This document shows positions 7,566 through 15,054 of a stretch of DNA of 64,000 bases, piece after piece; positions within the stretch are counted from its first letter, which is position 1, and every line of letters starts with the position of its first letter. The stretch is from a virus. The notes under the pieces are model-generated. The model ran no database searches. It was not told the DNA's origin and saw only the letters and a program-made list of their open reading frames with translations. Where the stretch lies: positions 1 through 64,000 of IMG/VR virus record IMGVR_UViG_3300012351_000008, one strand, 5' to 3'. The position numbers and the translations under genes were made by a program.

Positions 7566-7799
7566 ATGAACAAGCAGCAAGATACAATAACATCTCAAGA
7601 AGCAGCCGATATGTTGGGTGTTGAACTTGGCTATCTGTACTTTTTGAATAGAACAAACCAATTGTCGCCTATTCCGCAAAAAACAATAAAGCAAAAGCCA
7701 AGATTGAAATATCGCCGCTCTGATGTTCAGGCATTCTTGGAGAAACAAGAGCAAAAAGCCAAGGAGGATGACTTTCGACACCTCCAACCTGCCAGTTAA
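7566..7799 (+). CDS. Small excisionase-like HTH protein
   Basis: The 77-residue protein has TITSQEAADMLGVELGYLYFL followed by a basic wing (KPRLKYRRSDVQAFLEKQE), the HTH_17/excisionase layout. It stands alone as a plus-strand gene inside the leftward operon, with its own promoter and terminator and an SD (GAGGAGGGAATC). This suggests autonomous expression, perhaps as a regulator of the divergent leftward promoter. Excisionase is the alternative. Confidence 0.75.
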   Translation: MNKQQDTITSQEAADMLGVELGYLYFLNRTNQLSPIPQKTIKQKPRLKYRRSDVQAFLEKQEQKAKEDDFRHLQPAS

Positions 7800-7812
7800 A
7801 AATAAATGATAT

Positions 7813-7845
7813 GGGGCACGTTGCTCTGGTGCCCCGTTATATTTT
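7813..7845 (+). terminator. Rho-independent terminator
   Basis: GGGGCAC (7813-7819) pairs with GTGCCCC (7829-7835), followed by GTTATATTTT. It ends the 7566 gene. No gene is supported between here and 7934. Confidence 0.8.
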
Positions 7846-7934
7846 CCACACATACGATTCCCCAAATATACTTGTAAAGAGTAAGTTACTAAGTTTCGCA
7901 GTTGGTATAAACCCCGTAAAATCGGAGCCTTTTC

Positions 7935-8078
7935 TTACAAATCCTCATTCCAACACGAATACTCTCGCCACAATCCCGGCCAAAATACCAGCGGCCAGCC
8001 CAGCATCAGCAACACGATAGCCAGTGGTACGCTGCCCATGAGGCCGAGTGTGAAGAGTGCGCGATCTCTGCGGTTCAT
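7935..8078 (-). CDS. 47-aa single-pass membrane protein
   Basis: ATG 8078 lies in an ATGA overlap with the stop of the preceding gene. The peptide begins MNRRDRALF, has one hydrophobic segment from about residue 8 to 34 (PLAIVLLMLGWPLVFW), and ends YSCWNEDL. The positive N-terminus predicts N-in/C-out topology. It continues the run of small membrane proteins in this operon (8785, 9051, 9335). Function unknown. Confidence 0.6.
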   Translation of the reverse strand: MNRRDRALFTLGLMGSVPLAIVLLMLGWPLVFWPGLWREYSCWNEDL

Positions 8079-8350
8079 GATTGCTCCTGATATTCTGCGA
8101 GTGCATCAGTGACTCTTGATCGTAAGTCTGTTTCGTCTGTGTGTTCAATATGGGGCATGCACTCTCGCAAGAGACGCACGATCTTATCGTTCTCTTGTTG
8201 TGTGCGCTCAAAGCGGACAGCCCTCATCATAATCTGTGCCCACGGGAGATCGGCCCGGTCTTTGCGTTTGTGATAGAGATCGAGTAGTTCCGTGGTGGAT
8301 AGCTGAAATATGATGCTGTCGTTGACATTGTCTGCTGGCTGGTCTTTCAT
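8075..8350 (-). CDS. Unknown helical protein, 91 aa
   Basis: ATG 8350 has AGGAG 7 bases upstream and overlaps the preceding stop as ATGA; the longer frame is therefore rejected. It is a soluble, charged, helical protein (TTELLDLYHKRKDRADLPW). Function unknown. Confidence 0.65.
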   Translation of the reverse strand: MKDQPADNVNDSIIFQLSTTELLDLYHKRKDRADLPWAQIMMRAVRFERTQQENDKIVRLLRECMPHIEHTDETDLRSRVTDALAEYQEQS

Positions 8351-8556
8351 TGGGCACTCCTTGTCACCTCTGCTAGCTGCCACGCCTCGGTTACTTCGCT
8401 GAACGGCACGCTCAAATCCTGCAAGCAGAGCATCATCTGTACCAGAGCGCGGAAGCCTACTTTTTTTTGGTATCTCACTGCAATATCTTCTATTTGTTCT
8501 ATGGTGAATCCTGCTTCTTTGAGTTTTTGTAGTTCTTGAATATCCATCCTCGACAT
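8347..8556 (-). CDS. Unknown small protein, 69 aa
   Basis: MDIQELQKLKEAGFTIEQIE resembles the start of small helical DNA-binding or capping domains, but no family is clear. ATGA junction at its 3' end. Confidence 0.6.
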   Translation of the reverse strand: MSRMDIQELQKLKEAGFTIEQIEDIAVRYQKKVGFRALVQMMLCLQDLSVPFSEVTEAWQLAEVTRSAQ

Positions 8557-8572
8557 ATCCCTTCTATGGTAT

Positions 8573-8782
8573 TTATTTGACTCTTTTGTTGTCTTGTAGT
8601 TTCTGTTTACCTTTTTCTGTCAGCCGGTACGTGCCGTCTCCTCGGTTGTAGCTCACCCATCCGGGCAACTCCATCTGGTAGAGGCTCGGTAAGTTGCCTT
8701 CGTCTTTCATGTTTCGAATGGTTTGATTGATGCGTCCAAGCGTTGGGTTCCCGTTCCTTTGATACGTTCTCTGCGTATTCAT
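8573..8782 (-). CDS. Small winged-helix-like protein, 69 aa
   Basis: TLGRINQTIRNMKDEGNLP, then WVSYNRGDGTYRLTEKGKQK, reads like a winged helix with the wing at GDGTYRLTEKG. It could be a small transcription factor. A reading frame overlapping it in another phase (8607-8837) is judged spurious. Confidence 0.6.
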   Translation of the reverse strand: MNTQRTYQRNGNPTLGRINQTIRNMKDEGNLPSLYQMELPGWVSYNRGDGTYRLTEKGKQKLQDNKRVK

Positions 8783-8784
8783 AC

Positions 8785-9054
8785 CTATATATACTCTTTT
8801 GCTTGTTTACCTTCTTGTAGCCGTTCGCTACACTCAAACCGCTTGTTATAAATTATATCCAGATCAGGATTAGGCGGTCTGTTGAGCAGTGGGTTGTTGC
8901 TCTGTACCGGGCTGCGATAGCGCACTCCATACGGCGATGGTGGCTCCTGCCCGCGTTTATATCGTGGTCGGTAGCCCTTTGTATCGTTTCTGCACAATAC
9001 GAGCGATATGATGCAGCAGAACAGTAGTGCAGCCAGGAGTACTATAGCAATCAT
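8785..9054 (-). CDS. Membrane-anchored protein, 89 aa
   Basis: Residues 2-20 (IAIVLLAALLFCCIISLVL) form a transmembrane anchor, followed by a basic, Pro-rich soluble tail (YRPRYKRGQEPPSPYG). The start overlaps the previous stop as ATGA. Function unknown. Confidence 0.65.
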   Translation of the reverse strand: MIAIVLLAALLFCCIISLVLCRNDTKGYRPRYKRGQEPPSPYGVRYRSPVQSNNPLLNRPPNPDLDIIYNKRFECSERLQEGKQAKEYI

Positions 9055-9338
9055 GGCTCGTCCTGCACAGTCTCATAAAGTTCAGCGCACTCCTGGCACA
9101 TTCTGTTTATCTCTGTACTTAGCTGGTCTGTTGGCTTGCGTACGGCACAGTGCATACAGCAGAACGTCTCGTGTTGTGGCTCAGGTGGCAGTGCTGCTCT
9201 TTGCCAGCATTCCTCGCATACTTGCAGAACAAGTACAGCAAAGGCCCATGCAATGAGCGCCTCGACAAAGTGCCTACTAGAGATGAAATCAAAGCCTCTC
9301 GCCAGAATGATACCGAGTAGGGTGATGAGCACGATCAT
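9051..9338 (-). CDS. Membrane protein with Cys-rich tail, 95 aa
   Basis: An N-terminal hydrophobic stretch (MIVLITLLGIILARGF) and a second (ALIAWAFAVLVLQVC) are followed by a tail with FCCMHC and RMCQEC, a four-Cys zinc-ribbon-like pattern on the membrane. Function unknown. Confidence 0.65.
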   Translation of the reverse strand: MIVLITLLGIILARGFDFISSRHFVEALIAWAFAVLVLQVCEECWQRAALPPEPQHETFCCMHCAVRKPTDQLSTEINRMCQECAELYETVQDEP

Positions 9339-9523
9339 AGGGTTTGTTCCTGTTCCAATGGATCACTCGATGGGAAAATCTGTTGAATCTCTTCTTCCGT
9401 GACTCGTTCTCTCATTCTCCTGGTACGAGATCCCCAGGCATATCCAATGGTGCATCCAATGATGGTTATGACAATGGCTGCCAGGGCTGTCAACTCGTAG
9501 GCGGCAAATGCGGCGCTATTCAT
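9335..9523 (-). CDS. Single-pass membrane protein, 62 aa
   Basis: One transmembrane helix (LAAIVITIIGCTIGYAWG, residues about 14-31) is followed by an Arg-rich then acidic cytoplasmic tail. ATGA overlaps on both sides. Function unknown. Confidence 0.65.
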   Translation of the reverse strand: MNSAAFAAYELTALAAIVITIIGCTIGYAWGSRTRRMRERVTEEEIQQIFPSSDPLEQEQTL

Positions 9524-9735
9524 TTCAGTTCTCCTGTCAGGTAGTATCCCTCGCTATCTTCAGCAATGAGCCCTTTCGACAACATTTCATCGAGACGGGT
9601 TGCAACGCTCTCTCTGGTCGGGAAAAGAACAATGTCCCGGCTATCTGGGCCGATTGCATTGCTCCGAACCGTGGCGAACACATCGAATCTCCCATCTTTG
9701 TCCTGAAAGCCAATAATGAGGCTATGTTCGCTCAT
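9520..9735 (-). CDS. Unknown small protein, 71 aa
   Basis: From ATG 9735 the protein begins MSEHSLIIGFQDKDGRFDVF; the second half (VATRLDEMLSKGLIAEDSEG) resembles a winged-helix tail. It overlaps the previous gene by 14 bases. Function unknown. Confidence 0.6.
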   Translation of the reverse strand: MSEHSLIIGFQDKDGRFDVFATVRSNAIGPDSRDIVLFPTRESVATRLDEMLSKGLIAEDSEGYYLTGELK

Positions 9736-9928
9736 AGGGTACCTCGCTGATACTGCCTTCGACGTAGACGCCCATGTGATCGAAGTGGACATCCGTATTC
9801 ATGTTATTGTAGTTTGAACTTGAGAAAGTAAACGTTTGCTGCTGTTGACGTTGACGTAACTGTTCAATAATTGTGGCGTCCTGGCCGCGAGAATTTTCGA
9901 TGTTGATACTGGTCATATCGGAGTTCAC
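9722..9928 (-). CDS. Unknown Gln/Asn-rich protein, 68 aa
   Basis: The start is GTG 9928, which overlaps the previous stop as GTGA; ATG 9916 is possible. It contains LRQRQQQQTFTFSSSNYNN, a polar low-complexity middle. Function unknown. Confidence 0.55.
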   Translation of the reverse strand: MNSDMTSINIENSRGQDATIIEQLRQRQQQQTFTFSSSNYNNMNTDVHFDHMGVYVEGSISEVPYERT

Positions 9929-10074
9929 GGTTTATGCTCGCTTTCGGCCTGATCAGGTTCCTCTTTAAGTTTGTCAGACAGCACTTTGACATCGGCGATA
10001 AGTTGGTTGATCTGTGTTTGTTGTTGGAGCAGCATCTCTTCAATCCGCTCCAACGCTTCAAGAAAAAAATCCAT
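9925..10074 (-). CDS. 49-aa coiled-coil protein
   Basis: ATG 10074 follows AGGCAGGGGCAGC. The peptide (MDFFLEALERIEEMLLQQQT ...) has a regular heptad pattern and a charged tail (EEPDQAESEHKP). Its stop overlaps the next GTG by 4 bases, supporting real coupling. Function unknown. Confidence 0.6.
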   Translation of the reverse strand: MDFFLEALERIEEMLLQQQTQINQLIADVKVLSDKLKEEPDQAESEHKP

Positions 10075-10100
10075 GCTGCCCCTGCCTTTCTTCTGGTTGC

Positions 10101-10337
10101 CTAAGTCGATGGATTGAGCAAGGCGTCAAGTGTCGATTTTTTGATACGGTACGCCTGGCGTGCTCTCACATGGGGAAGTGTTACGGCCTCCAGTGCGCCA
10201 CTTTTAACCCAACGCCTGACCGTTGTATCGTCAACTCGTAACCGGCGCGCAACTTCGCGGACGGTTAGCAATTCATCCGTTGGCTGTTCTATTGACTGTT
10301 GTGCTTTCTGTTTCTTGGCAAGTTTTTCTTGGTTCAT
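10101..10337 (-). CDS. Excisionase/MerR-like HTH protein, 78 aa
   Basis: LLTVREVARRLRVDDTTVRR, then WVKSGALEAVTLPHVRARQA, is a clear HTH_17 domain, with a basic N-terminal arm (NQEKLAKKQKAQQ). It is the third such protein in the first 11 kb, so individual roles (excisionase or regulator) cannot be told apart. Confidence 0.75.
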   Translation of the reverse strand: MNQEKLAKKQKAQQSIEQPTDELLTVREVARRLRVDDTTVRRWVKSGALEAVTLPHVRARQAYRIKKSTLDALLNPST

Positions 10338-10549
10338 TTCGGTATTTCTACTTTCTTTAATTGTTGCGTTGACATTGGCTCAGTAACATAATCTGATTTG
10401 ATAGCGCGGTGGCTGGTAGTGAGAAGTCCATCATCTTCATCTTCGTAATCGCCAGGTGGGACATCTTCGCCTATGGCCCGGTAGCTGCGCCAGAGGCGAA
10501 AGGGATTAACAGGATTGATTGATCGATGTTTCCGAGAGAATAATTTCAA
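10334..10549 (-). CDS. Unknown basic/acidic small protein, 71 aa
   Basis: TTG 10549 is chosen because GAGGATTCA precedes it and it begins 7 bases after the upstream stop; a longer frame to 10594 would overlap that gene by 38 bases. It has a basic N-terminus (KLFSRKHRSINPVNPFRLWR) and an acidic middle. Function unknown. Confidence 0.5.
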   Translation of the reverse strand: MKLFSRKHRSINPVNPFRLWRSYRAIGEDVPPGDYEDEDDGLLTTSHRAIKSDYVTEPMSTQQLKKVEIPK

Positions 10550-10556
10550 TGAATCC

Positions 10557-11222
10557 TCATTCGCAAATGAATTGGTCTCCAAGATACTTGTCAATCACGA
10601 CAAGCACACGCGTACCGGGAAAGAACTTGCCTTCATCCAGCAAGGGACTTAGCGTCAGGTTATTTATAGCCGTCATTTTGATGATGTGAGGCATACAATC
10701 AAAATCTTCAAAAAACTCTTTGTCGGGGTGCAAAGTGATAAAACGTGCCTGGTAGCAGTTGCGTATGGTTTCCTGCCCCTGTTCTATAAGCTTTTGTTGG
10801 ATGTGTTTGAGTTCATCCAGTGCGTCCTGGTAGGTATGATGGTTGCTTGTCGGCTTGTTTGGTTGTTGATCTTGTGTAATATTTTCCATGATTTCTCCGG
10901 TGTTCGGTAATGGTCGCGGTGTATTCGCTTTCTCGATGATGCTATGTGGAAGTGGTGTAATGGGATGCATGATAGTATCTTGATCAGCTAATTGCTGCAT
11001 GGTGGGAGACCACGGCGAGATCAGGGGATCAGTATCAGGAAACAGCGTCGTGTCTCTCCTGCTTAGCAACGTCATGAGTTTAGCGTGATACAACTCTAAC
11101 TGTTTTTTGACAACAGTCTCGATATACCATTGTCGTTTTTGACGATCATCTTCTTTTCTGCGTAGTTCAGATTCGTCTTTTGTCAATTTGCGTAAAGAGG
11201 ATTGGTTGTCGTGGGTCGCCAT
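10557..11222 (-). CDS. Unknown early protein, 221 aa
   Basis: The N-terminal third is a charged helix (SSLRKLTKDESELRRKEDDR). The middle is Pro/Asn-rich linker. The C-terminal part (NNLTLSPLLDEGKFFPGTRV then LVVIDKYLGDQFICE) is beta-like. No family recognised. Function unknown. Confidence 0.65.
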   Translation of the reverse strand: MATHDNQSSLRKLTKDESELRRKEDDRQKRQWYIETVVKKQLELYHAKLMTLLSRRDTTLFPDTDPLISPWSPTMQQLADQDTIMHPITPLPHSIIEKANTPRPLPNTGEIMENITQDQQPNKPTSNHHTYQDALDELKHIQQKLIEQGQETIRNCYQARFITLHPDKEFFEDFDCMPHIIKMTAINNLTLSPLLDEGKFFPGTRVLVVIDKYLGDQFICE

Positions 11223-11291
11223 AATATTTTCACTTCTTCTACATCCTCACGTCAACGCGAAACAGCCGCGTAGGGCGTTGTGGGTGCTAAA

Positions 11292-11723
11292 CTATAGCTC
11301 TACAATGTCAATGTTGTAGATCTCCTTCATCAGCTTCTTGCACCGTTTGTGTTCCTGAGACTTCCGTGTTTCAGGAGACTTGATATCTTCGACAATATGT
11401 CTGCCACCAGCTTCCAGATCGTCATAATTGGCATCATCGATGTAGCGCCCTACTTCCACACCGCTAATGACCAGTGGATAGACTGTATGAAATCTAAGGT
11501 TGGTGATTTTACCTGCAGCGGATAGTGCTCGCAGGTCTTTCATTCGCCGATACTCTCGCAGCGAACTAAATGTAACGCTGGGCTCTGTGACACTCTCAGC
11601 GTTACTAGCGTGAAACGGACAGTACTTGCACCGCTTGATCAGAGGATTCCATTCTTCTGGAGTGATATATGCCCCGCAACTACGAGGACATCGATAAATG
11701 TGTGGAACGTACACTTTTGTCAT
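11292..11723 (-). CDS. DUF1064-like nuclease with N-terminal zinc finger
   Basis: 143 residues from ATG 11723. CPRSCGAYITPEEW ... RCKYCPFH forms a probable zinc finger at about residues 11-40. The rest (ALSAAGKITNLRFHTVYPLV, GRYIDDANYDDL, HIVEDIKSPETRK) matches the order of DUF1064 phage proteins, thought to have a PD-(D/E)xK-type nuclease fold (ExK-like EDIK). It is the promoter-proximal gene of the early leftward operon. Function beyond a nuclease-like fold is unknown. Confidence 0.7.
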   Translation of the reverse strand: MTKVYVPHIYRCPRSCGAYITPEEWNPLIKRCKYCPFHASNAESVTEPSVTFSSLREYRRMKDLRALSAAGKITNLRFHTVYPLVISGVEVGRYIDDANYDDLEAGGRHIVEDIKSPETRKSQEHKRCKKLMKEIYNIDIVEL

Positions 11724-12235
11724 CCGGACACCCCTTCGTTGAGAGAGCCGTGTTCGACAAGGAAGCATACAAGCGCCTGACGCCACTGGTTTGATCGGAA
11801 TGAGTGGTACTTTTGGTATAACCTGAGCAAGTAACCAGACTCCAACCGTGTAAAATCTGAATTGGAATATTCGAGACTTGACCACACAGTCATGGAGAAA
11901 TCATGACTGAAAATTGTGGGAAGGAAGATGTGAGTATGTGGAACCCTGGCGTGTCTCATGTGAGAACGCCTTGGAAGGAAGTAACCAATACCAGTAATAT
12001 CAAGAGATGCCCAAATATACAAATACATAACGTCTATCCACACATCAACTATCCAGGAAACGACATCTAAAGCCAATAGGATATGATATACTGTGTGTTG
12101 TTATAATTAACAACGACAACTTGCTAAGTATAGTCCGCTGTTATCGGACTTGTCAAGGGAAAATCTATCATTCTCTTATCATTTTCTTAACAGTGTTTTT
12201 GTATGTAATAGTCTCATTAAAGGAGAGACATTCTT
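11724..12235. promoter_or_regulatory. Divergent control region between leftward operon and plus-strand regulators
   Basis: About 510 bases with no well-supported gene. At 12097-12114 GTTGTTA-TAAT-TAACAAC is a hyphenated 7-bp palindrome that contains an extended -10 (TGT-TATAAT, TATAAT at 12102-12107) on the plus strand. A repressor on the palindrome would mask this promoter, which may be controlled by one of the two HTH proteins downstream. A minus-strand frame at 11720-12076 overlaps the next gene as ATGA but starts at TTG without an SD; I left it out. Confidence 0.55.
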
Positions 12236-12676
12236 GTGATCCAACATCAGCCGCCACCAGGCATTTGCTATGAAGACTATGATGGAAAGCGTTTTTGTGA
12301 GGTAATTGCCTCCTTTGTGCAGCAGTCCGGTCTCTCTCAGTCTAGGATTGTTGAGCGAGCTAATGAACGATCTCGCGAAAGCGCCATTTACATGCTTGCT
12401 CCAAATTTACAGCGTTCCACGTTGAGCCGTCTTGTACGAGGCATTGATTCAGTGAGTAATCTCACGCTCTACCGTATTGCACGCCTTGGGCTGGGTCTTC
12501 CTGAAGAGACGTGTACTTGGCTCGAACGATTACGGCAGATGGAAGCACCTGTTAACCACACGACGCAGCCTCGCAACGTCGTTGTAGCCCCACAAAAGCA
12601 TACTTCGCACAAAGATGGTGAGTCCGAACCCCCAAAAGTGCCTTTCTGGATAAACGAAATCTCTATTGTTCTCTAG
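12236..12676 (+). CDS. XRE-like HTH regulator, 146 aa
   Basis: Starts at GTG after AAAGGAGAGA. Residues about 18-75 (EVIASFVQQSGLSQSRIVER, then RSTLSRLVRGIDSVSNLTLY) look like a Cro/CI-type helix-turn-helix with an inserted loop. The C-terminus is basic and flexible. Probably binds the palindrome upstream; a lysogeny or early-gene regulator. Confidence 0.7.
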   Translation: MIQHQPPPGICYEDYDGKRFCEVIASFVQQSGLSQSRIVERANERSRESAIYMLAPNLQRSTLSRLVRGIDSVSNLTLYRIARLGLGLPEETCTWLERLRQMEAPVNHTTQPRNVVVAPQKHTSHKDGESEPPKVPFWINEISIVL

Positions 12677-12793
12677 TCTTGTTACACTACCATGCTGTAT
12701 CATGCTAGTGGCTTGAAATTCAACAAACTGTGTTCTCAAGCCGATTGATAGTCAATGTAGTCAGGAGATACCGGACTATTATGGAGCATGAGT

Positions 12794-13297
12794 ATGGAGG
12801 TGCTGAGATTGTCTGACTTGCCTACCGGCGAGGGAAAGACGTTCAGACAGAAGGAAAACTTGAATAGGTTAGGTCGGTGGGTAGAGGCGCTCAATACCAT
12901 CCTGGGCACAAACCAAACAGAAATGGCCGGGCGCATTGGCATCGTGAAACAAACGCTTTCAGATGCGACGCGGGGGAAAGGTGGAGCTGGAAGAGAAACG
13001 ATTCTTGCGCTTGCCGAAAAGTATCGCTTGTTGGCAGAGTCCAGGGGTGTAACACTACCTGTGGCATGGGAACTCTTCTTTAGTGTCTCCTGGTTTGATA
13101 GTAGCGAGGTAATTGGTGGTGCGGATCAGACACTAGAAAGTTTGGAGTTTGTAGCGTCAGTTATCAAGGAACGTGACATGCTTAGGCGTAACATTGTAAA
13201 AGAACGAACAAGAAAGGAAGAATTAGCTCGTGAGAATCAGATTTTGCGTCGAGAGAACCGTGCCATGAAAAAGGAGATTGAGCGACTCAGGGGATAA
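12794..13297 (+). CDS. HTH regulator with C-terminal coiled coil
   Basis: 167 residues. LGTNQTEMAGRIGIVKQTLS is a helix-turn-helix. From about residue 120 a long charged helix with heptads (KEELARENQILRRENRAMKK) should dimerise. ATG 12794 has GGAG 7 bases upstream; ATG 12788 is an alternative. It is followed by a strong terminator. With the 12236 gene it forms a regulator pair. Confidence 0.7.
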   Translation: MEVLRLSDLPTGEGKTFRQKENLNRLGRWVEALNTILGTNQTEMAGRIGIVKQTLSDATRGKGGAGRETILALAEKYRLLAESRGVTLPVAWELFFSVSWFDSSEVIGGADQTLESLEFVASVIKERDMLRRNIVKERTRKEELARENQILRRENRAMKKEIERLRG

Positions 13298-13396
13298 GAG
13301 GGAACTCTTAGCTTATCTGGCTTTTCAAACTAATGGTTCCCTCTCAAAAAAACATATCCAGTTGATTATAACGTCTTTCCATGTTTTGTAAAGTGA

Positions 13397-13428
13397 GGCC
13401 GCTTCTCATGCGAGATAGCGGCCTTTTT
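13397..13428 (+). terminator. Rho-independent terminator
   Basis: GGCCGC (13397-13402) pairs with GCGGCC (13418-13423), followed by TTTTT. It ends the two-gene regulator unit. Confidence 0.85.
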
Positions 13429-13517
13429 GTTTGAAGATTCCCCATTGGACGATAACATTGTTAACTACTTGTTAACGCGTTGTTGCGGCAGCTTGTATGC
13501 TATTGCAACTTGGCTGA

Positions 13518-13757
13518 TTATGATTGCCGCTTTTGTTCTGTACTGTCGTTTTCAGTTTCGCTCTCTTGTTTCGGTTTGTAGCCAGCGATGAGCCCGTCTT
13601 TGTAATGGACTCGCATAATCATTGGCAGGTCTTGTCTATCTGCTTCTCGCTCGGCTTCTTCACGTAGTTGAGCAACCCGATAACTGGGAAAGCGTGCATA
13701 GAGACGTTGCCCGGCTTCATAGCCCTGATTAAAAGTTAACTGATAATTGATTGACAC
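13518..13757 (-). CDS. Unknown small protein, 79 aa
   Basis: GTG 13757 has GGGAGG 8 bases upstream; an ATG at 13802 lacks an SD. The protein has a central charged helix (VAQLREEAEREADRQDLPMI) and a polar tail. Function unknown. Confidence 0.6.
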   Translation of the reverse strand: MSINYQLTFNQGYEAGQRLYARFPSYRVAQLREEAEREADRQDLPMIMRVHYKDGLIAGYKPKQESETENDSTEQKRQS

Positions 13758-13868
13758 CGGTTCTACCTCCCTGTGATACAATCTAACGTGCTGGATGCCC
13801 ATCCTAAAGTGCTAGCCGACGCTCTGAATGCGACCAGAGCGTTAGGCAGTGCTGAACTCTATAACCCC

Positions 13869-14138
13869 TCACAAACTAGAATGCTCGTCTTCCATCGCCT
13901 CAGACAACGAACCACCATCCAAGGCAAAACGATCATCTGTAATGTGGTCTGTTCCGATGTCGGCTGCATGAGGCATTTCTATCAACTCTAGCCCGTATGC
14001 CTTGAGGTTGCCAAGTTGAGGTGCGTCTTCTGGAATTGTCCACGTCTTAGTGAGTGAGTCCCATTTGCAGAGACGTTTAGCATATTTGAGTCCTCTGGCA
14101 TAATCGTTTTTAATTGGCCTGACAGCGATTAGTAACAT
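13869..14138 (-). CDS. DUF5710-like small protein, 89 aa
   Basis: The start (IAVRPIKNDYARGLKYAKRL, then CKWDSLTKTWTIPED) resembles the DUF5710-type module found on DNA primases and mobile-element proteins (pattern K..AK.LGA.WD...K.W..P). ATG 14138 follows GAGGAG with spacing 8. Role unknown. Confidence 0.6.
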   Translation of the reverse strand: MLLIAVRPIKNDYARGLKYAKRLCKWDSLTKTWTIPEDAPQLGNLKAYGLELIEMPHAADIGTDHITDDRFALDGGSLSEAMEDEHSSL

Positions 14139-14151
14139 TGCTATTGCTCCT

Positions 14152-14415
14152 CTACATCTCGATCTTCTGGTGTTCATTAATATGTTGTGCGAACTGCTCA
14201 TAAGAGAGTCGTGTTACGTTGCTATCGGTACCAAAGCAAGCAGTACTGGCAATGCGTACCGTCCCCTGTCCATCAGACTCAAAGTTGACACTCTTACGCC
14301 CCAGGATGTTTGCACCGAATAATTCACGCTGTTGTGCTGCTGTCAACTTGTGATAGTCGTCGCCTTCCAGATCGTTCATCGCTGCGATTGCCGCTACATC
14401 GTACTTGGTAATCAT
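14152..14415 (-). CDS. Unknown protein, 87 aa
   Basis: Ala-rich N-terminal helix (VAAIAAMNDLEGDDYHKLTA), then mixed alpha/beta. It is transcribed from the promoter at 14482-14511. Function unknown. Confidence 0.6.
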   Translation of the reverse strand: MITKYDVAAIAAMNDLEGDDYHKLTAAQQRELFGANILGRKSVNFESDGQGTVRIASTACFGTDSNVTRLSYEQFAQHINEHQKIEM

Positions 14416-14481
14416 CCCATCTCTCCTTAATTGAATTGTTGGGAGTAATCCGTTTTCAAAACAGGAAACCTCCTTAATTTA

Positions 14482-14511
14482 ATAATACCGTACATACGTT
14501 GATTTTGTCAA
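14482..14511 (-). promoter_or_regulatory. Leftward promoter with shared AAAATCAACGTATG spacer
   Basis: On the minus strand TTGACA (14506-14511), 18-base spacer, TATTAT (14482-14487). The spacer AAATCAACGTATGTACGG is nearly the same as in the plus-strand promoter at 15667, pointing to a common operator. Confidence 0.75.
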
Positions 14512-14512
14512 G

Positions 14513-14962
14513 TCAAGAGGCTTTAGATTTTTGTATCCAATAGTTAACGATTTGGTTAGTAATTCCCAAATGTTCAGCTACTTCTCTATTGGTCAAACCT
14601 TGTTCATGCAATTGCAATGCTCGCTCTCGCATCTCTGGAGGATAGGTTTTTGAGCGTCCGACCTCTGGCGATAACTCAACTGACTTGAGGCTATCAACAT
14701 AATAGAGATTAGCTACATCTGTACGTACGCCCTCTATTTTCCCTGTAACAAAAAGCCGATACACCGCATCTCTGGAATAATCTCGTCCCGTCCGCTCTTT
14801 CAGGATTGCGCGTGCGCCTTTCGTCGTCGTTGCCTCTTTTCCGTTGATTGTGATAGTTTTTATTACATCGCCAGGTCTGTTTTGCTTTGGCTGGCCCTTA
14901 GATGCTTTCAATTCTCTCTCCTCTAATAATTCCAACTTATGTTGTATTTGTAAGTCTACCAT
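14513..14962 (-). CDS. HTH protein, candidate regulator of neighbouring promoters
   Basis: 149 residues with a charged N-terminus, an HTH-like middle segment (ATTTKGARAILKERTGRDYS, then VYRLFVTGKIEGVRT) and a C-terminal resolvase/transposase-like HTH (TNREVAEHLGITNQIVNYWI). Two DNA-binding modules in one short protein suggest a regulator. It lies between three promoters that share sequence (14482, 14994, 15667), so it is the best candidate to bind them. Inference only. Confidence 0.65.
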   Translation of the reverse strand: MVDLQIQHKLELLEERELKASKGQPKQNRPGDVIKTITINGKEATTTKGARAILKERTGRDYSRDAVYRLFVTGKIEGVRTDVANLYYVDSLKSVELSPEVGRSKTYPPEMRERALQLHEQGLTNREVAEHLGITNQIVNYWIQKSKAS

Positions 14963-14993
14963 AGCGTTTCTCCTCTCTCAAGTTCAAGTATAT

Positions 14994-15033
14994 TTGACAA
15001 AATCATCATACCATGATATTATGACAAATACAA
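14994..15033. promoter_or_regulatory. Overlapping divergent promoters with 13-bp palindrome
   Basis: Plus strand: TTGACA (14994-14999), 17 bases, TATTAT (15017-15022). Minus strand: TTGTAT (15028-15033), 17 bases, TATGAT (15005-15010) with extended TGG. The overlap contains ATCAT-ACC-ATGAT (15005-15017), a likely operator that could shut both at once. Confidence 0.7.
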
Positions 15034-15054
15034 CATAAGTATGGAGGTTTGGTA

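Noticed and set aside
11720-12076. 118-codon minus frame joined by ATGA to the DUF1064-like gene
   Set aside because: TTG start with no SD, composition unlike neighbours, and it covers a promoter/operator-like region. The ATGA overlap could be chance; kept as uncertain.
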